Positions 8,273-17,124 of a stretch of 64,000 nt of DNA are shown in pieces. The notes under the pieces were generated by a model. That model saw nothing but the letters and a program-made list of their open reading frames with translations. It had not been told where the DNA came from and ran no database searches. The position numbers and the translations under genes are program-made. Each line of letters starts with the position of its first letter. The first letter of the stretch is position 1. Origin of the DNA: Comamonas testosteroni (GTDB lineage Bacteria > Pseudomonadota > Gammaproteobacteria > Burkholderiales > Burkholderiaceae_C); contig NZ_CP129672.1 in the NCBI RefSeq assembly GCF_030505195.1, forward strand, positions 4,250,501 through 4,314,500, written 5' to 3'.

Positions 8273-11122
8273 ATGCCTTCCGCCCGCCCCAAGAGCGCCG
8301 CACATGCAGACAAACATGGCGACAAGCCGGCACGCAAGACCGACAAGGATTTGCCGCTGATCGAGGACATACGGCTGCTGGGGCGCATTCTGGGCGATGT
8401 GATTCGCGAGCAGGAGGGCGGGCCGGCGTACGAGCTGGTCGAGCAGGTGCGCCAGCTCTCGGTGGCCTTCCGGCGCGATGCCGACGAAGCGGCCGACAAG
8501 GCGCTCAAGAAGCTGCTCAAGGGGCTGTCCAGCGACCAGACGGTGAGCGTGATTCGCGCCTTCACCTATTTCTCGCACCTGGCCAATCTGGCCGAAGACC
8601 GCCACCACATCCGCCGCCGTGCCGTGCACGAGCGTGCCGGCAACACGCAGGAGGGCAGCATCGAGGTGGCACTGGCGCGCCTGCGCTGGGCGGGCATCTC
8701 GCCTGCCACCGTGGTCGACACGCTGGCCAAGAGTTTCATCTCCCCCGTGCTGACGGCCCACCCCACCGAGGTGCAGCGCCAGAGCATTCTGGCGGCCGAG
8801 CGCCGCATTGCCCAGTTGCTGGCCGAGCGCGACGATATCCTGATGCGCGCCCAGCTCTACAACAGTGCCAAGGATGCGCTGACCCCGCGCGAGCTGACGC
8901 GGGTGCAGGCGCAGCTGCGTGCCTGTGTGGCCCAGCTCTGGCAGACGCGGCTGCTGCGCCATTCCAAGCTCACGGTGGCCGACGAGATCGAGAACGCCCT
9001 GTCCTATTACGAGGCGACGTTCCTGCAGGAGATCCCCAAGATCTACGAGCAGCTGGAGCAGGAGCTGGGCGAGAAGCTGCCCGAGCAGAGCTTTTTGCGC
9101 ATGGGCCAATGGATTGGCGGCGACCGCGACGGCAACCCTTTTGTGACGGCCGAGAGCCTGGAGCTGGCCCTGACGCGCCAGGCCGACGTGGCGCTGCGCC
9201 ACTATCTGCGCGAGGTGCACTATCTGGGCGGCGAGCTGTCGCTGTCGGCCAATCTGGTGGACATCACGCCCGAGATGCAGGCGCTGGCCGATGCCTCGCC
9301 CGACCACAATGTGCACCGCAGCGACGAGCCTTATCGCCGGGCGCTGACGGGCATCTATGCGCGGCTGGCCGCGACGCTCAGGCAGCTGACGGGCGGCGAG
9401 GCGGCACGCCACGCCGTGGCGCCGCAAAATGCCTATGCATCGGCCGACGCGTTTCTGGCCGATCTGCAGATCATCGACGACTCGCTGTCGCGCTACCACG
9501 GCAATGCCCTGGCGCCGCAGCGCCTGCGCCCGCTGATGCGTGCCGTGCGGGTCTTCGGCTTTTACCTGTCCACGGTGGACCTGCGCCAAAGCTCGGACAA
9601 GCACGAAGAAGTGGTGCGCGAGCTGCTCTCGGTCGCCAAGGTCGAGCTCGATTACAGCCTGCTTGAAGAAGACGCCAAATGCGCGCTGCTGGTGCGCCTG
9701 CTCGAAGACGCACGCCCCTTGCGGGTGATGGGCGGCGACTACGGCGATCACACGCGCAGCGAACTGGCCATCTTCGAGACCGCCAAGCGCCTGCGCGAGC
9801 GCCTGGGCGGCGAGGCGATTCGCCATTGCATCATCAGCCACACCGAGACCGTCAGCGATCTGCTCGAAGTGCTGCTGCTGCAAAAGGAAGTGGGCCTGCT
9901 GCGCGGCACCTTGCAGGACGGTGCGCAATGCGACCTGATCGTGGTGCCGCTGTTCGAGACCATCGAGGATCTGCGCAATGCCGCGCCCATCATGCGCCGC
10001 TACTACCAGCTGCCCGGCATTGCCGAGCTGGTCCGAAAAAGCGGCGGCGAGCAGGACATCATGCTGGGCTACAGCGACAGCAACAAGGACGGCGGCATCT
10101 TCACCAGCAACTGGGAGCTGTACCGGGCCGAGATTGCGCTGGTCGAACTGTTTGACGATCTGGCCGATCACTACGGCATCCGGCTGCGCATGTTCCATGG
10201 CCGTGGCGGCACCGTGGGGCGTGGCGGCGGCCCCAGCTACCAGGCCATCCTGGCGCAGCCGCCGGGCACGGTGCGCGGTCAGATCCGCCTGACCGAGCAG
10301 GGCGAGGTCATCGCCTCCAAATACGCCAACCCCGAGATCGGGCGCCGCAATCTGGAAACCCTGGTGGCCGCCACGCTGGAGGCCACGCTGCTGCAGCCGA
10401 CCAAGCCGGCGACCAAGGCCTTTCTGGAGGCTGCGGCGTTTCTGTCCGAAACCAGCATGGCGGCCTACCGCGCGCTGGTCTACGAGACTCCGGGCTTTAC
10501 CAATTACTTCTTCAGCAGCACGCCGATTCGCGAGATCGCCGAACTCAATATCGGCTCGCGTCCCGCATCGCGCAAGGCGACCCAGGCCATCGAAGACCTG
10601 CGCGCCATTCCCTGGGGCTTCAGCTGGGGCCAGTGCCGCCTGACGCTGCCGGGTTGGTATGGCTTCGGCTCGGCGATCCAGGCCTTCATCCACCGTCCGG
10701 GCAAGGATGCCAAGGCGCAACTGGCGCTGCTGCAGAAGATGTACCGCCAGTGGCCGTTCTTCCGCACCCTGCTGTCGAATATGGACATGGTGCTGGCCAA
10801 GAGCGACCTGAACCTGGCCTCGCGTTACAGCGAGCTGGTGACCGACACGCGCTTGCGCCGCCGCATCTTCGGTGCGATCGAGGCCGAGTGGCACAGCACG
10901 GTGGAGGCGCTCAACCAGATCACGGGCGACAAGCAGCGCCTGGAGCACAACTCCGCACTGGCGCGCTCCATCCGCCATCGCTTCCCCTATATCGACCCGC
11001 TGAACCACCTGCAGGTGGAGCTGGTGCGCCGCTGGCGTGCGGGGCAGACCGACGACAGGGTCAAGAACGGCATCCATCTGTCCATCAACGGCATTGCTGC
11101 CGGAGTGCGCAACACGGGTTGA
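8273..11122 (+). CDS. ppc: Phosphoenolpyruvate carboxylase
   Basis: This enzyme carboxylates phosphoenolpyruvate to oxaloacetate to replenish the citric acid cycle. The protein has 949 residues, within the family range. Diagnostic motifs are HPTEVQRQS with the catalytic His at about 163, [20 protein letters not shown] with Lys at about 605, [14 protein letters not shown] at about 641-654, and a C-terminus ending in RNTG as in nearly all members. A ribosome binding site AAGGAG precedes the ATG at 8273. The N-terminus carries about 25 extra basic, Ala/Lys-rich residues. It is transcribed alone and away from the haem operon; downstream lies a repeat-rich intergenic region. Confidence 0.98.
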   Translation: MPSARPKSAAHADKHGDKPARKTDKDLPLIEDIRLLGRILGDVIREQEGGPAYELVEQVRQLSVAFRRDADEAADKALKKLLKGLSSDQTVSVIRAFTYFSHLANLAEDRHHIRRRAVHERAGNTQEGSIEVALARLRWAGISPATVVDTLAKSFISPVLTAHPTEVQRQSILAAERRIAQLLAERDDILMRAQLYNSAKDALTPRELTRVQAQLRACVAQLWQTRLLRHSKLTVADEIENALSYYEATFLQEIPKIYEQLEQELGEKLPEQSFLRMGQWIGGDRDGNPFVTAESLELALTRQADVALRHYLREVHYLGGELSLSANLVDITPEMQALADASPDHNVHRSDEPYRRALTGIYARLAATLRQLTGGEAARHAVAPQNAYASADAFLADLQIIDDSLSRYHGNALAPQRLRPLMRAVRVFGFYLSTVDLRQSSDKHEEVVRELLSVAKVELDYSLLEEDAKCALLVRLLEDARPLRVMGGDYGDHTRSELAIFETAKRLRERLGGEAIRHCIISHTETVSDLLEVLLLQKEVGLLRGTLQDGAQCDLIVVPLFETIEDLRNAAPIMRRYYQLPGIAELVRKSGGEQDIMLGYSDSNKDGGIFTSNWELYRAEIALVELFDDLADHYGIRLRMFHGRGGTVGRGGGPSYQAILAQPPGTVRGQIRLTEQGEVIASKYANPEIGRRNLETLVAATLEATLLQPTKPATKAFLEAAAFLSETSMAAYRALVYETPGFTNYFFSSTPIREIAELNIGSRPASRKATQAIEDLRAIPWGFSWGQCRLTLPGWYGFGSAIQAFIHRPGKDAKAQLALLQKMYRQWPFFRTLLSNMDMVLAKSDLNLASRYSELVTDTRLRRRIFGAIEAEWHSTVEALNQITGDKQRLEHNSALARSIRHRFPYIDPLNHLQVELVRRWRAGQTDDRVKNGIHLSINGIAAGVRNTG

Positions 11123-11170
11123 GAGCGCTGGCGGATGCTCCTGAATAAGGAGCTATTATCGCTAATGAAT

Positions 11171-11241
11171 AAAGGGTTTGAGGTATATAAGTACTTCAAA
11201 CCCTTTGTTGTATGGCGCTAACAGCTATGAAAGTTGAAGTG
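11171..11241. repeat. Hairpin-bearing direct repeat, copy 1
   Basis: The unit begins with the inverted repeat AAAGGGTTTGA / TCAAACCCTTT (11171-11206) and ends with a segment reading AGCTATGAAAGTTGA. A closely similar copy lies 231 bases downstream. Confidence 0.85.
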
Positions 11242-11310
11242 GCGTCAAGCCAGAACGCTTGCACGTTGAGCCATCGAGCAAACGCTGTCGCAGCTTCGCA
11301 GCAGATCACG

Positions 11311-11370
11311 GAAGCAGAGGCAGAGGCAGAGGCAGAGGCAGAGGCAGAGGCAGAGGCAGAGGCAGAGGCA
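11311..11370. repeat. GAGGCA hexanucleotide microsatellite
   Basis: Nine perfect tandem GAGGCA units (11317-11370) are preceded by one imperfect unit (GAAGCA). The array sits between the two copies of the 70-bp hairpin unit. It could be read as Glu-Ala repeats on the plus strand, but no convincing gene contains it. Confidence 0.95.
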
Positions 11371-11401
11371 GCAACTTTAGGAGCTGCCTGCGCCAATACA
11401 T

Positions 11402-11472
11402 AAAGGGTTTGAGGCATATTAATGCTTCAAACCCTTTCACATATGGCACTGATAGCTATGAAAGTTGAGCTC
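11402..11472. repeat. Hairpin-bearing direct repeat, copy 2
   Basis: This second copy has the same 11-bp stem (AAAGGGTTTGA / TCAAACCCTTT, 11402-11437), extended by an inner GCAT/ATGC pair, and the same AGCTATGAAAGTTGA tail as copy 1. Differences from copy 1 are concentrated in the loop and linker. Confidence 0.85.
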
Positions 11473-11582
11473 TGAAAAATGGCGTGCTCCAGGCCAGAGG
11501 CAGCGAACAAGCGCCGCCGCGCAGCGAGGCTGCCGTTCCCCTCAGGGGGAAGCCGCACAGCGGCTCAGAGGGAGTCAACCCC

Positions 11583-12134
11583 TCAGTGAAGCATCAAGGA
11601 GCCGGCCGCCTTGCTCTTGCCGGCGCGAGCGGGAGGATTGCACAGGCCGCACTGGTAGTGGCGCGCATTCTCGTAAGGCTCGGTCACGAACTGGCCCTTG
11701 CAGACCGAGCACTGGGTGCGCGTCAGCATCTGTGCATCGACAAACTTCACCAGGCGCCAGGCGCGGGTAAAGGACAGCAGCACCTCGAGTTCGGCTGCCT
11801 GAATCTGTTCGGTATAGAGGCGGTAGGCCTTGGTCAGCTGCTCGGCCGAGTCCAGCTCCACGCCCTTGGACAGGTATTCGTAGATATTGAGGAACAGCGA
11901 GCTGTGGATGTTTTCCTGCCAGGTCAGAAACCAGTCCGTGGAAAACGGCAGCTGGCCCTTGGAGGGAGACTTGCCCGAGATTTCCTTGTACAGCCGGATC
12001 AGGCGTTCATAAGACAGCGTGGTCTCGGACTCCAGCACCTGCATGCGGGCGCCCATCTCGATGAGCATGGCGGCGCGCTCGATTTGCTTGGATTCGTTCA
12101 GAACGCTTTTGGTGGCAGTCTTGGCAGCGGGCAT
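11583..12134 (-). CDS. flhC: Flagellar transcriptional activator FlhC
   Basis: FlhC joins FlhD in the FlhD4C2 complex that activates class II flagellar promoters. The 183-residue length is normal. The C-terminal zinc site is visible: CSVCKGQ and, about 20 residues later, CGLCNPP, giving four cysteines. The ATG at 12134 was chosen because an AGGAG sits six bases upstream; a TTG at 12137 would be too close to it. flhD lies 38 bases upstream on the same strand, so the two form the flhDC operon. A C-terminal tail after the zinc site is rich in basic residues and alanine. No other flagellar structural genes are in the window. Confidence 0.96.
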   Translation of the reverse strand: MPAAKTATKSVLNESKQIERAAMLIEMGARMQVLESETTLSYERLIRLYKEISGKSPSKGQLPFSTDWFLTWQENIHSSLFLNIYEYLSKGVELDSAEQLTKAYRLYTEQIQAAELEVLLSFTRAWRLVKFVDAQMLTRTQCSVCKGQFVTEPYENARHYQCGLCNPPARAGKSKAAGSLMLH

Positions 12135-12172
12135 CAATCTCTCCTAAAAACCAGGTAGTCGCTAGCGGGTGC

Positions 12173-12499
12173 TCAGAGCACTTCGGAGACACGGCTGGCC
12201 ATCAGGATGTTGGCGTGCAGCGTATTGGTGGCGGCGTTGCCGATCTTGTTGCTGCTGTGATTGGTCAGCAGGCTCCAGACCATTTCGTCATCGGCGCGGA
12301 AGCTGGCCAGCAAGGTGTTGCGCGATGCCAGCTTGAGCACCTGGGCCGAAGACAGCGAGCCCAGCAGTTCGCAGGACTCTTCGTTCAGACCCAGACGGAA
12401 CACAGCCTCTGCCTTGTCCTGGCGGATCATGGTCTGGGCCAGCATCAGATAGGTGAGGTTGGCTTCGCGGATCTCGGCAAGCAGTTGTTCGTTGTTCAT
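12173..12499 (-). CDS. flhD: Flagellar transcriptional activator FlhD
   Basis: FlhD is the partner of FlhC in the master activator of flagellar genes. The 108-residue protein starts with MNNEQLLAEIREANLTYL, a typical FlhD N-terminus, and contains LAQTMIRQDKAEAVFRLG and the SSAQVLKLA helix conserved in the family. The start at 12499 is supported by AAAGGA upstream; an in-frame extension to 12541 lacks family similarity. It is the first gene of flhDC. The upstream 670 bases contain no gene and must hold the operon's promoter. Confidence 0.95.
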   Translation of the reverse strand: MNNEQLLAEIREANLTYLMLAQTMIRQDKAEAVFRLGLNEESCELLGSLSSAQVLKLASRNTLLASFRADDEMVWSLLTNHSSNKIGNAATNTLHANILMASRVSEVL

Positions 12500-13170
12500 G
12501 GGGTCCAGTCCTTTCAATCTCGACAGACCGTCACGGCACACATAAACAAGACGTTAAAAGTGTTTCGATCTGTTGAAGTGAATTGTGTTTCAAGCCTTGA
12601 TCGAACTGAAGTCGGGGAGTGTCGGTATCGCCGGTCTGGTTTTACAGGCAGGCATGTAGGATTTCCCTTACTGCCTTGCCATCCTTCGGGATGACTCGGA
12701 GTGCCGGGTGGGGGCTGACATTGCATCAGGCCGGATTCCGCTGGTGCATGTATTGTGAATCTGTCCGAAAGATGACAAACGAGCAAATAAGCGGCTTTTT
12801 ATTCGGTATCTGATGGCCTATGAAGCAGGGCGGCCCGGATGTCCTGTGGTAGCGGCCCGAATCCGGGTTGCCAGGCTGCATCGACACGGGAGCGCGGACA
12901 TGGGCGTGGGCCATGCCGCCAAGGCCCGGAGCACCGCGAAGGAGCGGGCTTGGTCTGGCCTGGCTTGGCGTTGATCAAGCGCGCCGCGCCGCACCGCACC
13001 CCACCCCACCCCACCGAGTTTGCGCCGCTCTGCCGTGATCGCGGTGCGCTCTGTCCGTGGCCCAGGGAGCGAAGCCGGCAAGCGCGGGGGGGGGCGGGCA
13101 TGTCTGTTCGAGGCCGGGGTCTGGCGCGGCACCGGCACTGGCCCGGCACCGGCACTGGCATGCGGCAGGC
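12500..13170. other. Long gene-free region upstream of flhD
   Basis: This 671-base stretch lies between flhD and the sulfurtransferase gene, both on the minus strand. I find no credible gene. The half near flhD (about 12500-12830) is less GC-rich and probably carries the flhDC promoter and operators, which fits a master operon with many inputs. The half near the sulfurtransferase is low-complexity: CCCCA repeats around 13000-13015, a G9 run near 13086, and a 17-bp tandem duplication at 13127-13160. I could not identify a promoter with confidence. Confidence 0.6.
13127..13160. repeat. 17-bp tandem duplication
   Basis: The unit CGGCACCGGCACTGGCC occurs twice in direct succession, the last base of the second copy being A. 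It lies just after the stop of the sulfurtransferase gene. Confidence 0.85.
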
Positions 13171-14082
13171 TCAGCCCTTTTCGGCCGGGCGGGAGGGCTG
13201 GCTGCACCACTCGCTCCAGCTGCCGGCAAACAGGGCCGTGGGCGCAAAGCCGGCAATGCGCATGGCCAGCACATTGGGGGTGGCGCTGACGCCGCTGCCG
13301 CACTGGTGCACCACGCTGGCGGGATCGCGTCCGGCCAGCAACTGGTCAAACTCTGCCTTGAGCAGCGCTGCGGGCTTGAAGCGTCCGTCGGCGGCGATAT
13401 TGCTGCCGAACGGGCGATTCAGCGCGCCCGGAATATGGCCTGCCACGGGGTCCAGGGGCTCCACCTCGCCGCGGTAGCGAGCCGGGGCCCGGGCATCGAT
13501 GAGGGTCTGGGTGGCCTGACCCAGATCGGCCTCGACCTGAGCGACGGTCTTGAGCGTCTCCAGCGGCTGGCCCAGTTCAAAGTTGGACTGGAAATGGCCG
13601 GGCTCTTCCCCGCTGCTCAAGGCTTGGCCGGCCGCCTGCCAGGCCTGCAGCCCGCCATCGAGCACGGCCACGGCATCGTGGCCGGCCCAGCGCAGCATCC
13701 ACCACAGGCGGCCGCAGTAATTGGCGGCGTTGCGGTCATAGACCACGGCCTGCATATCGTTGGCAAAGCCTATGGAGGACAGCCAGGCGGAAAAGCGCTC
13801 GCGCGTGGGCAAGGGGTGGCGGCCACCGGATGCCGACTGCACGCTGGTGGCGACCAGGCCGTCTTCGCCGGGTACTCCGTGCGGTGCACTGAGGTCTTTG
13901 TCCAGATCGACGAACAGGGCTCCCTCGATATGGACCTGCAGATATTGCTCGCGACCGGCAGGCGGGTTCATGAGGTCAAAGCTGCAGTCAAACACCATCA
14001 AGGGCTTGCCGCTGGCCTTGAGCCGGGCCAGCTCTTCGACGGAAATCAGGGTGTTGTAGTGCTCGGGCGTCGAGTGGTTCAT
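13171..14082 (-). CDS. Sulfurtransferase (3-mercaptopyruvate / thiosulfate sulfurtransferase, tandem rhodanese)
   Basis: This enzyme transfers sulfane sulfur from mercaptopyruvate or thiosulfate to an acceptor such as cyanide or thioredoxin. The 303-residue protein has two rhodanese domains: an inactive N-terminal one (about 10-150, with the typical VFDCSFDL, HIEGALFVDL and YDRNAANYCGRLWW segments) and a catalytic C-terminal one (about 170-295). The active-site loop CGSGVSA has Cys261; this loop is closer to mercaptopyruvate sulfurtransferase (CGSGVTA) than to rhodanese (CRKGVT). The start at 14082 has TGGAG nine bases upstream; a longer frame to 14346 has no family character. Which donor is used in vivo is not determined here. 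Confidence 0.92.
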   Translation of the reverse strand: MNHSTPEHYNTLISVEELARLKASGKPLMVFDCSFDLMNPPAGREQYLQVHIEGALFVDLDKDLSAPHGVPGEDGLVATSVQSASGGRHPLPTRERFSAWLSSIGFANDMQAVVYDRNAANYCGRLWWMLRWAGHDAVAVLDGGLQAWQAAGQALSSGEEPGHFQSNFELGQPLETLKTVAQVEADLGQATQTLIDARAPARYRGEVEPLDPVAGHIPGALNRPFGSNIAADGRFKPAALLKAEFDQLLAGRDPASVVHQCGSGVSATPNVLAMRIAGFAPTALFAGSWSEWCSQPSRPAEKG

Positions 14083-14290
14083 GGCTTGCTGCTCCAAAGA
14101 TTGAACGGCTGAAGACGGCATGGGGTGCAGTCTTGCGGCATACAAACCATTATGCGATCGGGCCGTAGCGCCGCAGCCCCGCAGCTTCATTGTTTGGATA
14201 TGGCAAGCCGCGCAGATCCGGCGTGGACTGCGCGGCAGGCTGGGGCTGCTGACGTGCATGGAGAAGGCGCCGGGCGCGCCCCTGGCATGG

Positions 14291-15205
14291 CTAGCCCCTG
14301 GAGCGCAAGGTGGTGGCGGCGGCTCCGCTGGCGACGATGAGCACAATGCCCCCCCAGCCGATCAGGGGGATGCTCTCGCCGAACAGCACCAGGCTGAGCA
14401 GGGCGGCAAACACAATGCCCGAGTACTGCAGATTGGCGACGACCAGAGTGTTGGTCTTGCTGCCCGCCGAGGCATAGGCCTTGGTCATGCAGACCTGGGC
14501 CACGGCCGCGAGCACGCCCACGGGCACCAGCCACAGCGCGCTCCAGCCGGGGAAGGGCGAGATGCCGGTGAACAGCATGGTGATGCCGCCGGCAACGGCC
14601 GAGCCCACCGAGAAATAGAACACCACGCGTGTCTCGGGCTCGCCCAGGCGCGACAGGGTGGTCACCTGCATATAGGCCATGGCCGCAAACATGCCGCCAA
14701 ACAGGCCGCCGAGCGCGGCCACCCATTCACTGGCCGGGGCGCTGGTCGGGCGCAATACCAGCAACACGCCGACAAAGCCTGCTACCACCGTGGACACCAG
14801 GCCCCAGGGGAAGGGCGGAATGGCGCGGCGGGTTTCGGGTTCGGCTGCATAGGATTTGCGCAGGGTGTGGCGCATCCACAGGCCCTGGGCGATGAGAAAC
14901 ACCGCCATCCAGATGCTGCTCATGGAGTTGAGCGTGGTGGCCGTGGCCAGCGGCAGATGGCCGATGGCGTAGAACCAGGCACCCATGGAGATCACGCCGA
15001 CAAAGCTGCGCCAGGCATGCTCGCGCGAGTACTGGGTGGTCAGCGTCACGCCGCTGCGCCTGGCCAGCCAGACCAGCAGCGCCATGCTGACCAGGCCGCG
15101 GTAGAACACGATCTCTGCCGCATTGAAGTCCTGGGAGGCAAACTTCACACACACACTCATGACCGCAAAAATCAACGCGGCCAACACCATCCACAGGGCT
15201 TGCAT
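14291..15205 (-). CDS. DMT-superfamily (EamA) transporter
   Basis: This is an integral membrane protein of 304 residues with about ten predicted transmembrane helices in two repeated EamA halves. The first half begins MQALWMVLAALIFAVMSVCVKFA, the usual EamA opening; the second begins near the segment FGGMFAAMAYMQVTTLSRLG. Members export metabolites, amino acids or drugs, but the substrate cannot be inferred. It lies downstream of the Rieske oxygenase gene on the same strand, separated by 79 bases containing a hairpin, so joint transcription is possible but unproven. Confidence 0.9.
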   Translation of the reverse strand: MQALWMVLAALIFAVMSVCVKFASQDFNAAEIVFYRGLVSMALLVWLARRSGVTLTTQYSREHAWRSFVGVISMGAWFYAIGHLPLATATTLNSMSSIWMAVFLIAQGLWMRHTLRKSYAAEPETRRAIPPFPWGLVSTVVAGFVGVLLVLRPTSAPASEWVAALGGLFGGMFAAMAYMQVTTLSRLGEPETRVVFYFSVGSAVAGGITMLFTGISPFPGWSALWLVPVGVLAAVAQVCMTKAYASAGSKTNTLVVANLQYSGIVFAALLSLVLFGESIPLIGWGGIVLIVASGAAATTLRSRG

Positions 15206-15229
15206 ATCTCACTCAATTCAGCATAAAAA

Positions 15230-15263
15230 ATAGCTGCTGCGCTCATGGAGCGATAGCAGCTAT
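15230..15263. repeat. Palindromic intergenic element (ATAGCTGCT...AGCAGCTAT)
   Basis: Arms ATAGCTGCT (15230-15238) and AGCAGCTAT (15254-15262) enclose a second short stem GCTC/GAGC. It lies between the Rieske oxygenase stop and the DMT transporter start and may attenuate transcription. It resembles other AGCTAT-type palindromes in the window. Confidence 0.75.
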
Positions 15264-15284
15264 CAGTCTTGAGGCTTACCTCAT

Positions 15285-16424
15285 TCAGCGTTGGGGAACG
15301 CTGTCGCCCATGATGCGGCGATACCACTCATGGAAATGTTGCATGCCGTCTTCCATGGGGCTCTGATAGGGGCCGACCTCGTTGTCGCCGCGTTCATACA
15401 GGGCCTTGCGGCCGCCGTCCATGCGCTCGGCGATCTCGTCGTCCTCGATGCAGGTTTCCATGTAGGCGGCCTTCTGGGCCTTCACGAACTCGGGCTCGAA
15501 GGCGGCGATTTCCTCGGGGTAGAAGAACTCCACCACGTTCAGCGTCCTGTCCACGGCCAGCGGGTGCAGGGTCGAGACCGTGAGCACATGCGGATACCAC
15601 TCCACCATGATGTGGGGGTAGTAGGTCAGCCAGATGGCACCGCGCTCGGGCAGGTCGCCATTGCGGTAGGCCAGCAGCACCTCGTGCCACTTCTTGTAGA
15701 TGTCCGAGCCGGGGTTGCCGAAGCTGGGGGCCACGCCCACGGTCTGCACCGAGTACTCGCTGGCGAATTCCCACTTCAGATCGTCGCAGGTGACGAAGTT
15801 GCCCAGACCGGGGTGGAAGGGGCCGACGTGATAGTCCTCCAGATAGACCTCGATGAAGGTCTTCCAGTTGTAGTTGCACTCGTGCATCTCGACATGGTCG
15901 AGCACAAAGCCGTCGAACTGGAGCTGCTCGCGCAACTTCATGCCGGCCAGGTCGGCCTCGATGTCGCGGCCGTTGTCCTCGAACAGCAGTCCGTTCCACT
16001 CGCGCAGACGGTAGTTGTTGAGGTTCAGGCAGGGGTCGTGGCTGAAATGGGGCGCGCCCAGCAGCTCGCCGCTGGTGCTGTAGGTCCAGCGGTGCAGCGG
16101 GCAGACAATGTTGCCACCGGCATGGCCCTTGCCCTCGGACAGCAGATTGCCGCGCCCCTTGAGCATCACGGCCTGGCGGTGGCGGCAGACATTGGAGATC
16201 AGCTCGATCTCGCCTTTGGCATTGCGTACCAGCGCCCGCCCCTCTTTTTCCTGAGGCAGGGCGTAGTAGTCGCCTATCTCGGGAACGGCCAGCTGGTGGC
16301 CTACGTAGCGCGGGCCGCGCTTGAAAATCGTTTCCAACTCGCGCTGGAACAGCGCCTCGTCGAAATAACTTGAAACTGGTAGTTGGCTTGCGGCCTGCTG
16401 CAGTTGAAGACTTAAATCAGTCAT
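15285..16424 (-). CDS. Rieske-type aromatic ring-hydroxylating oxygenase, alpha subunit
   Basis: This 379-residue protein has a Rieske [2Fe-2S] domain with C80-x-H82 (CRHR) and C108-x-x-H111 (CPLH), followed by a catalytic domain. DYHVGPFHP near residues 197-205 supplies His199 and His204 to the mononuclear iron; the third ligand, an Asp, lies further on. Such enzymes use O2 and electrons from a reductase to hydroxylate, demethylate or deaminate substrates. No reductase, ferredoxin or beta subunit lies nearby, so it must borrow electrons from partners encoded elsewhere. Length and homomeric look suggest the alpha-only branch (choline monooxygenase or demethylase type). The substrate is unknown. 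Confidence 0.88.
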   Translation of the reverse strand: MTDLSLQLQQAASQLPVSSYFDEALFQRELETIFKRGPRYVGHQLAVPEIGDYYALPQEKEGRALVRNAKGEIELISNVCRHRQAVMLKGRGNLLSEGKGHAGGNIVCPLHRWTYSTSGELLGAPHFSHDPCLNLNNYRLREWNGLLFEDNGRDIEADLAGMKLREQLQFDGFVLDHVEMHECNYNWKTFIEVYLEDYHVGPFHPGLGNFVTCDDLKWEFASEYSVQTVGVAPSFGNPGSDIYKKWHEVLLAYRNGDLPERGAIWLTYYPHIMVEWYPHVLTVSTLHPLAVDRTLNVVEFFYPEEIAAFEPEFVKAQKAAYMETCIEDDEIAERMDGGRKALYERGDNEVGPYQSPMEDGMQHFHEWYRRIMGDSVPQR

Positions 16425-16855
16425 GGATGACCTGACCTAAAGACTCCCCACAGGGAGGGTGCACGTGCGCACACGGTAAAAAACGAAACCGGCCTTGTCT
16501 GGACACGGGCTTGAGGCAATAGGCGGTGGCTTGGCCAGCCGACTGGTTTGCCCGACCGGATGACCAGGCACGGGGCCGGTTTGACGGGAATGGGATTATA
16601 GGCTGTGGGGTTATTTCCGTTTGTCTGGTACGTGTATTGACGTTATTGGGGCGGTGTGGCGAAAAATCCTGTCAGCAAGCTGCCAGCCGTGCGCAAACCT
16701 TGGCAGGGCACCAAAAAAGCCGGCGTGAACGGCGCCGACCTGGCCGCAAGTCACAGCCAAGACATCTCGCGCCGGCCGGCTTTGCGGGCATTGCACGCCA
16801 ATGGTGCGGGGACGCCTAAAATCGTCGTTTCCGTCCAACATAAGCCACACCCTCC
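16425..16855. other. Gene-free divergent intergenic region
   Basis: These 431 bases separate the Rieske oxygenase (minus) from xseB (plus) and should carry promoters for both. A TTGACG at 16637-16642 could be a -35 box for xseB, but no good -10 box follows at the right distance. I see no gene or RNA structure here. Confidence 0.5.
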
Positions 16856-17095
16856 ATGCCCAAGGCCGCTGCCGCCAAAAAATCCGAACAGCCTGTCAGC
16901 TATGAAGCTGCTTTGCAGGAGCTGGAACAACTGATTGCGCAGATCGAATCGGGTCAGCTGCCGCTGGAGCAGATGCTCAGCGGCTACCAGCGTGCGGCCG
17001 AGCTGCTGGGCTTTTGCCGCAGCCAGCTCGAAGCCGTGCAGGAGCAGGTCAAGGTACTGGATGAAGGCAAGCTGTCCGCCTGGACCCAGGACTGA
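16856..17095 (+). CDS. xseB: Exodeoxyribonuclease VII small subunit
   Basis: XseB binds several-fold to XseA to form exonuclease VII, which degrades single-stranded DNA into acid-soluble oligonucleotides. The 79-residue protein has the family core: [27 protein letters not shown], followed by [16 protein letters not shown]. An N-terminal [12 protein letters not shown] extension is lysine/alanine rich. It lies directly upstream of ispA and dxs, the gene order common to many proteobacteria. No strong ribosome binding site is visible before the ATG. The large subunit gene xseA is not in the window. Confidence 0.95.
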   Translation: MPKAAAAKKSEQPVSYEAALQELEQLIAQIESGQLPLEQMLSGYQRAAELLGFCRSQLEAVQEQVKVLDEGKLSAWTQD

Positions 17096-17124
17096 TTCCG
17101 GCGTCCGCGCTTTTTGCCTTGAAG

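Larger units (their letters stand above)
11123..11582. other. Repeat-rich intergenic region between ppc and flhC
   Basis: This 460-base region between convergent ppc and flhC contains no credible gene. It holds two copies of a hairpin-bearing unit of about 70 bases (11171-11241 and 11402-11472, 231 bases apart), a GAGGCA microsatellite between them, and a GC-rich palindromic stretch at about 11509-11580 next to flhC. The stretch includes TTCCCC-tca-GGGGGAA. Some of these hairpins may end transcription from both sides. Confidence 0.8.

Noticed and set aside
8228..11077. Long antisense reading frame of 949 residues opposite ppc
   Set aside because: It mirrors the ppc coding sequence, has His/Gln-rich composition and matches no family. 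High GC content at third positions leaves few stops on the opposite strand.
11212..11403. Small plus-strand frame encoding a Glu-Ala repeat peptide
   Set aside because: It consists mainly of the GAGGCA microsatellite plus repeat DNA and has no good ribosome binding site.
12818..13477. Overlapping frames on both strands upstream of flhD and into the sulfurtransferase gene
   Set aside because: Composition is low-complexity (Arg/Pro/Ala), the frames overlap each other and a known gene, and no ribosome binding site is convincing.
14082..14346. N-terminal extension of the sulfurtransferase frame
   Set aside because: The extra 88 residues lack rhodanese likeness, and a good ribosome binding site precedes the ATG at 14082.
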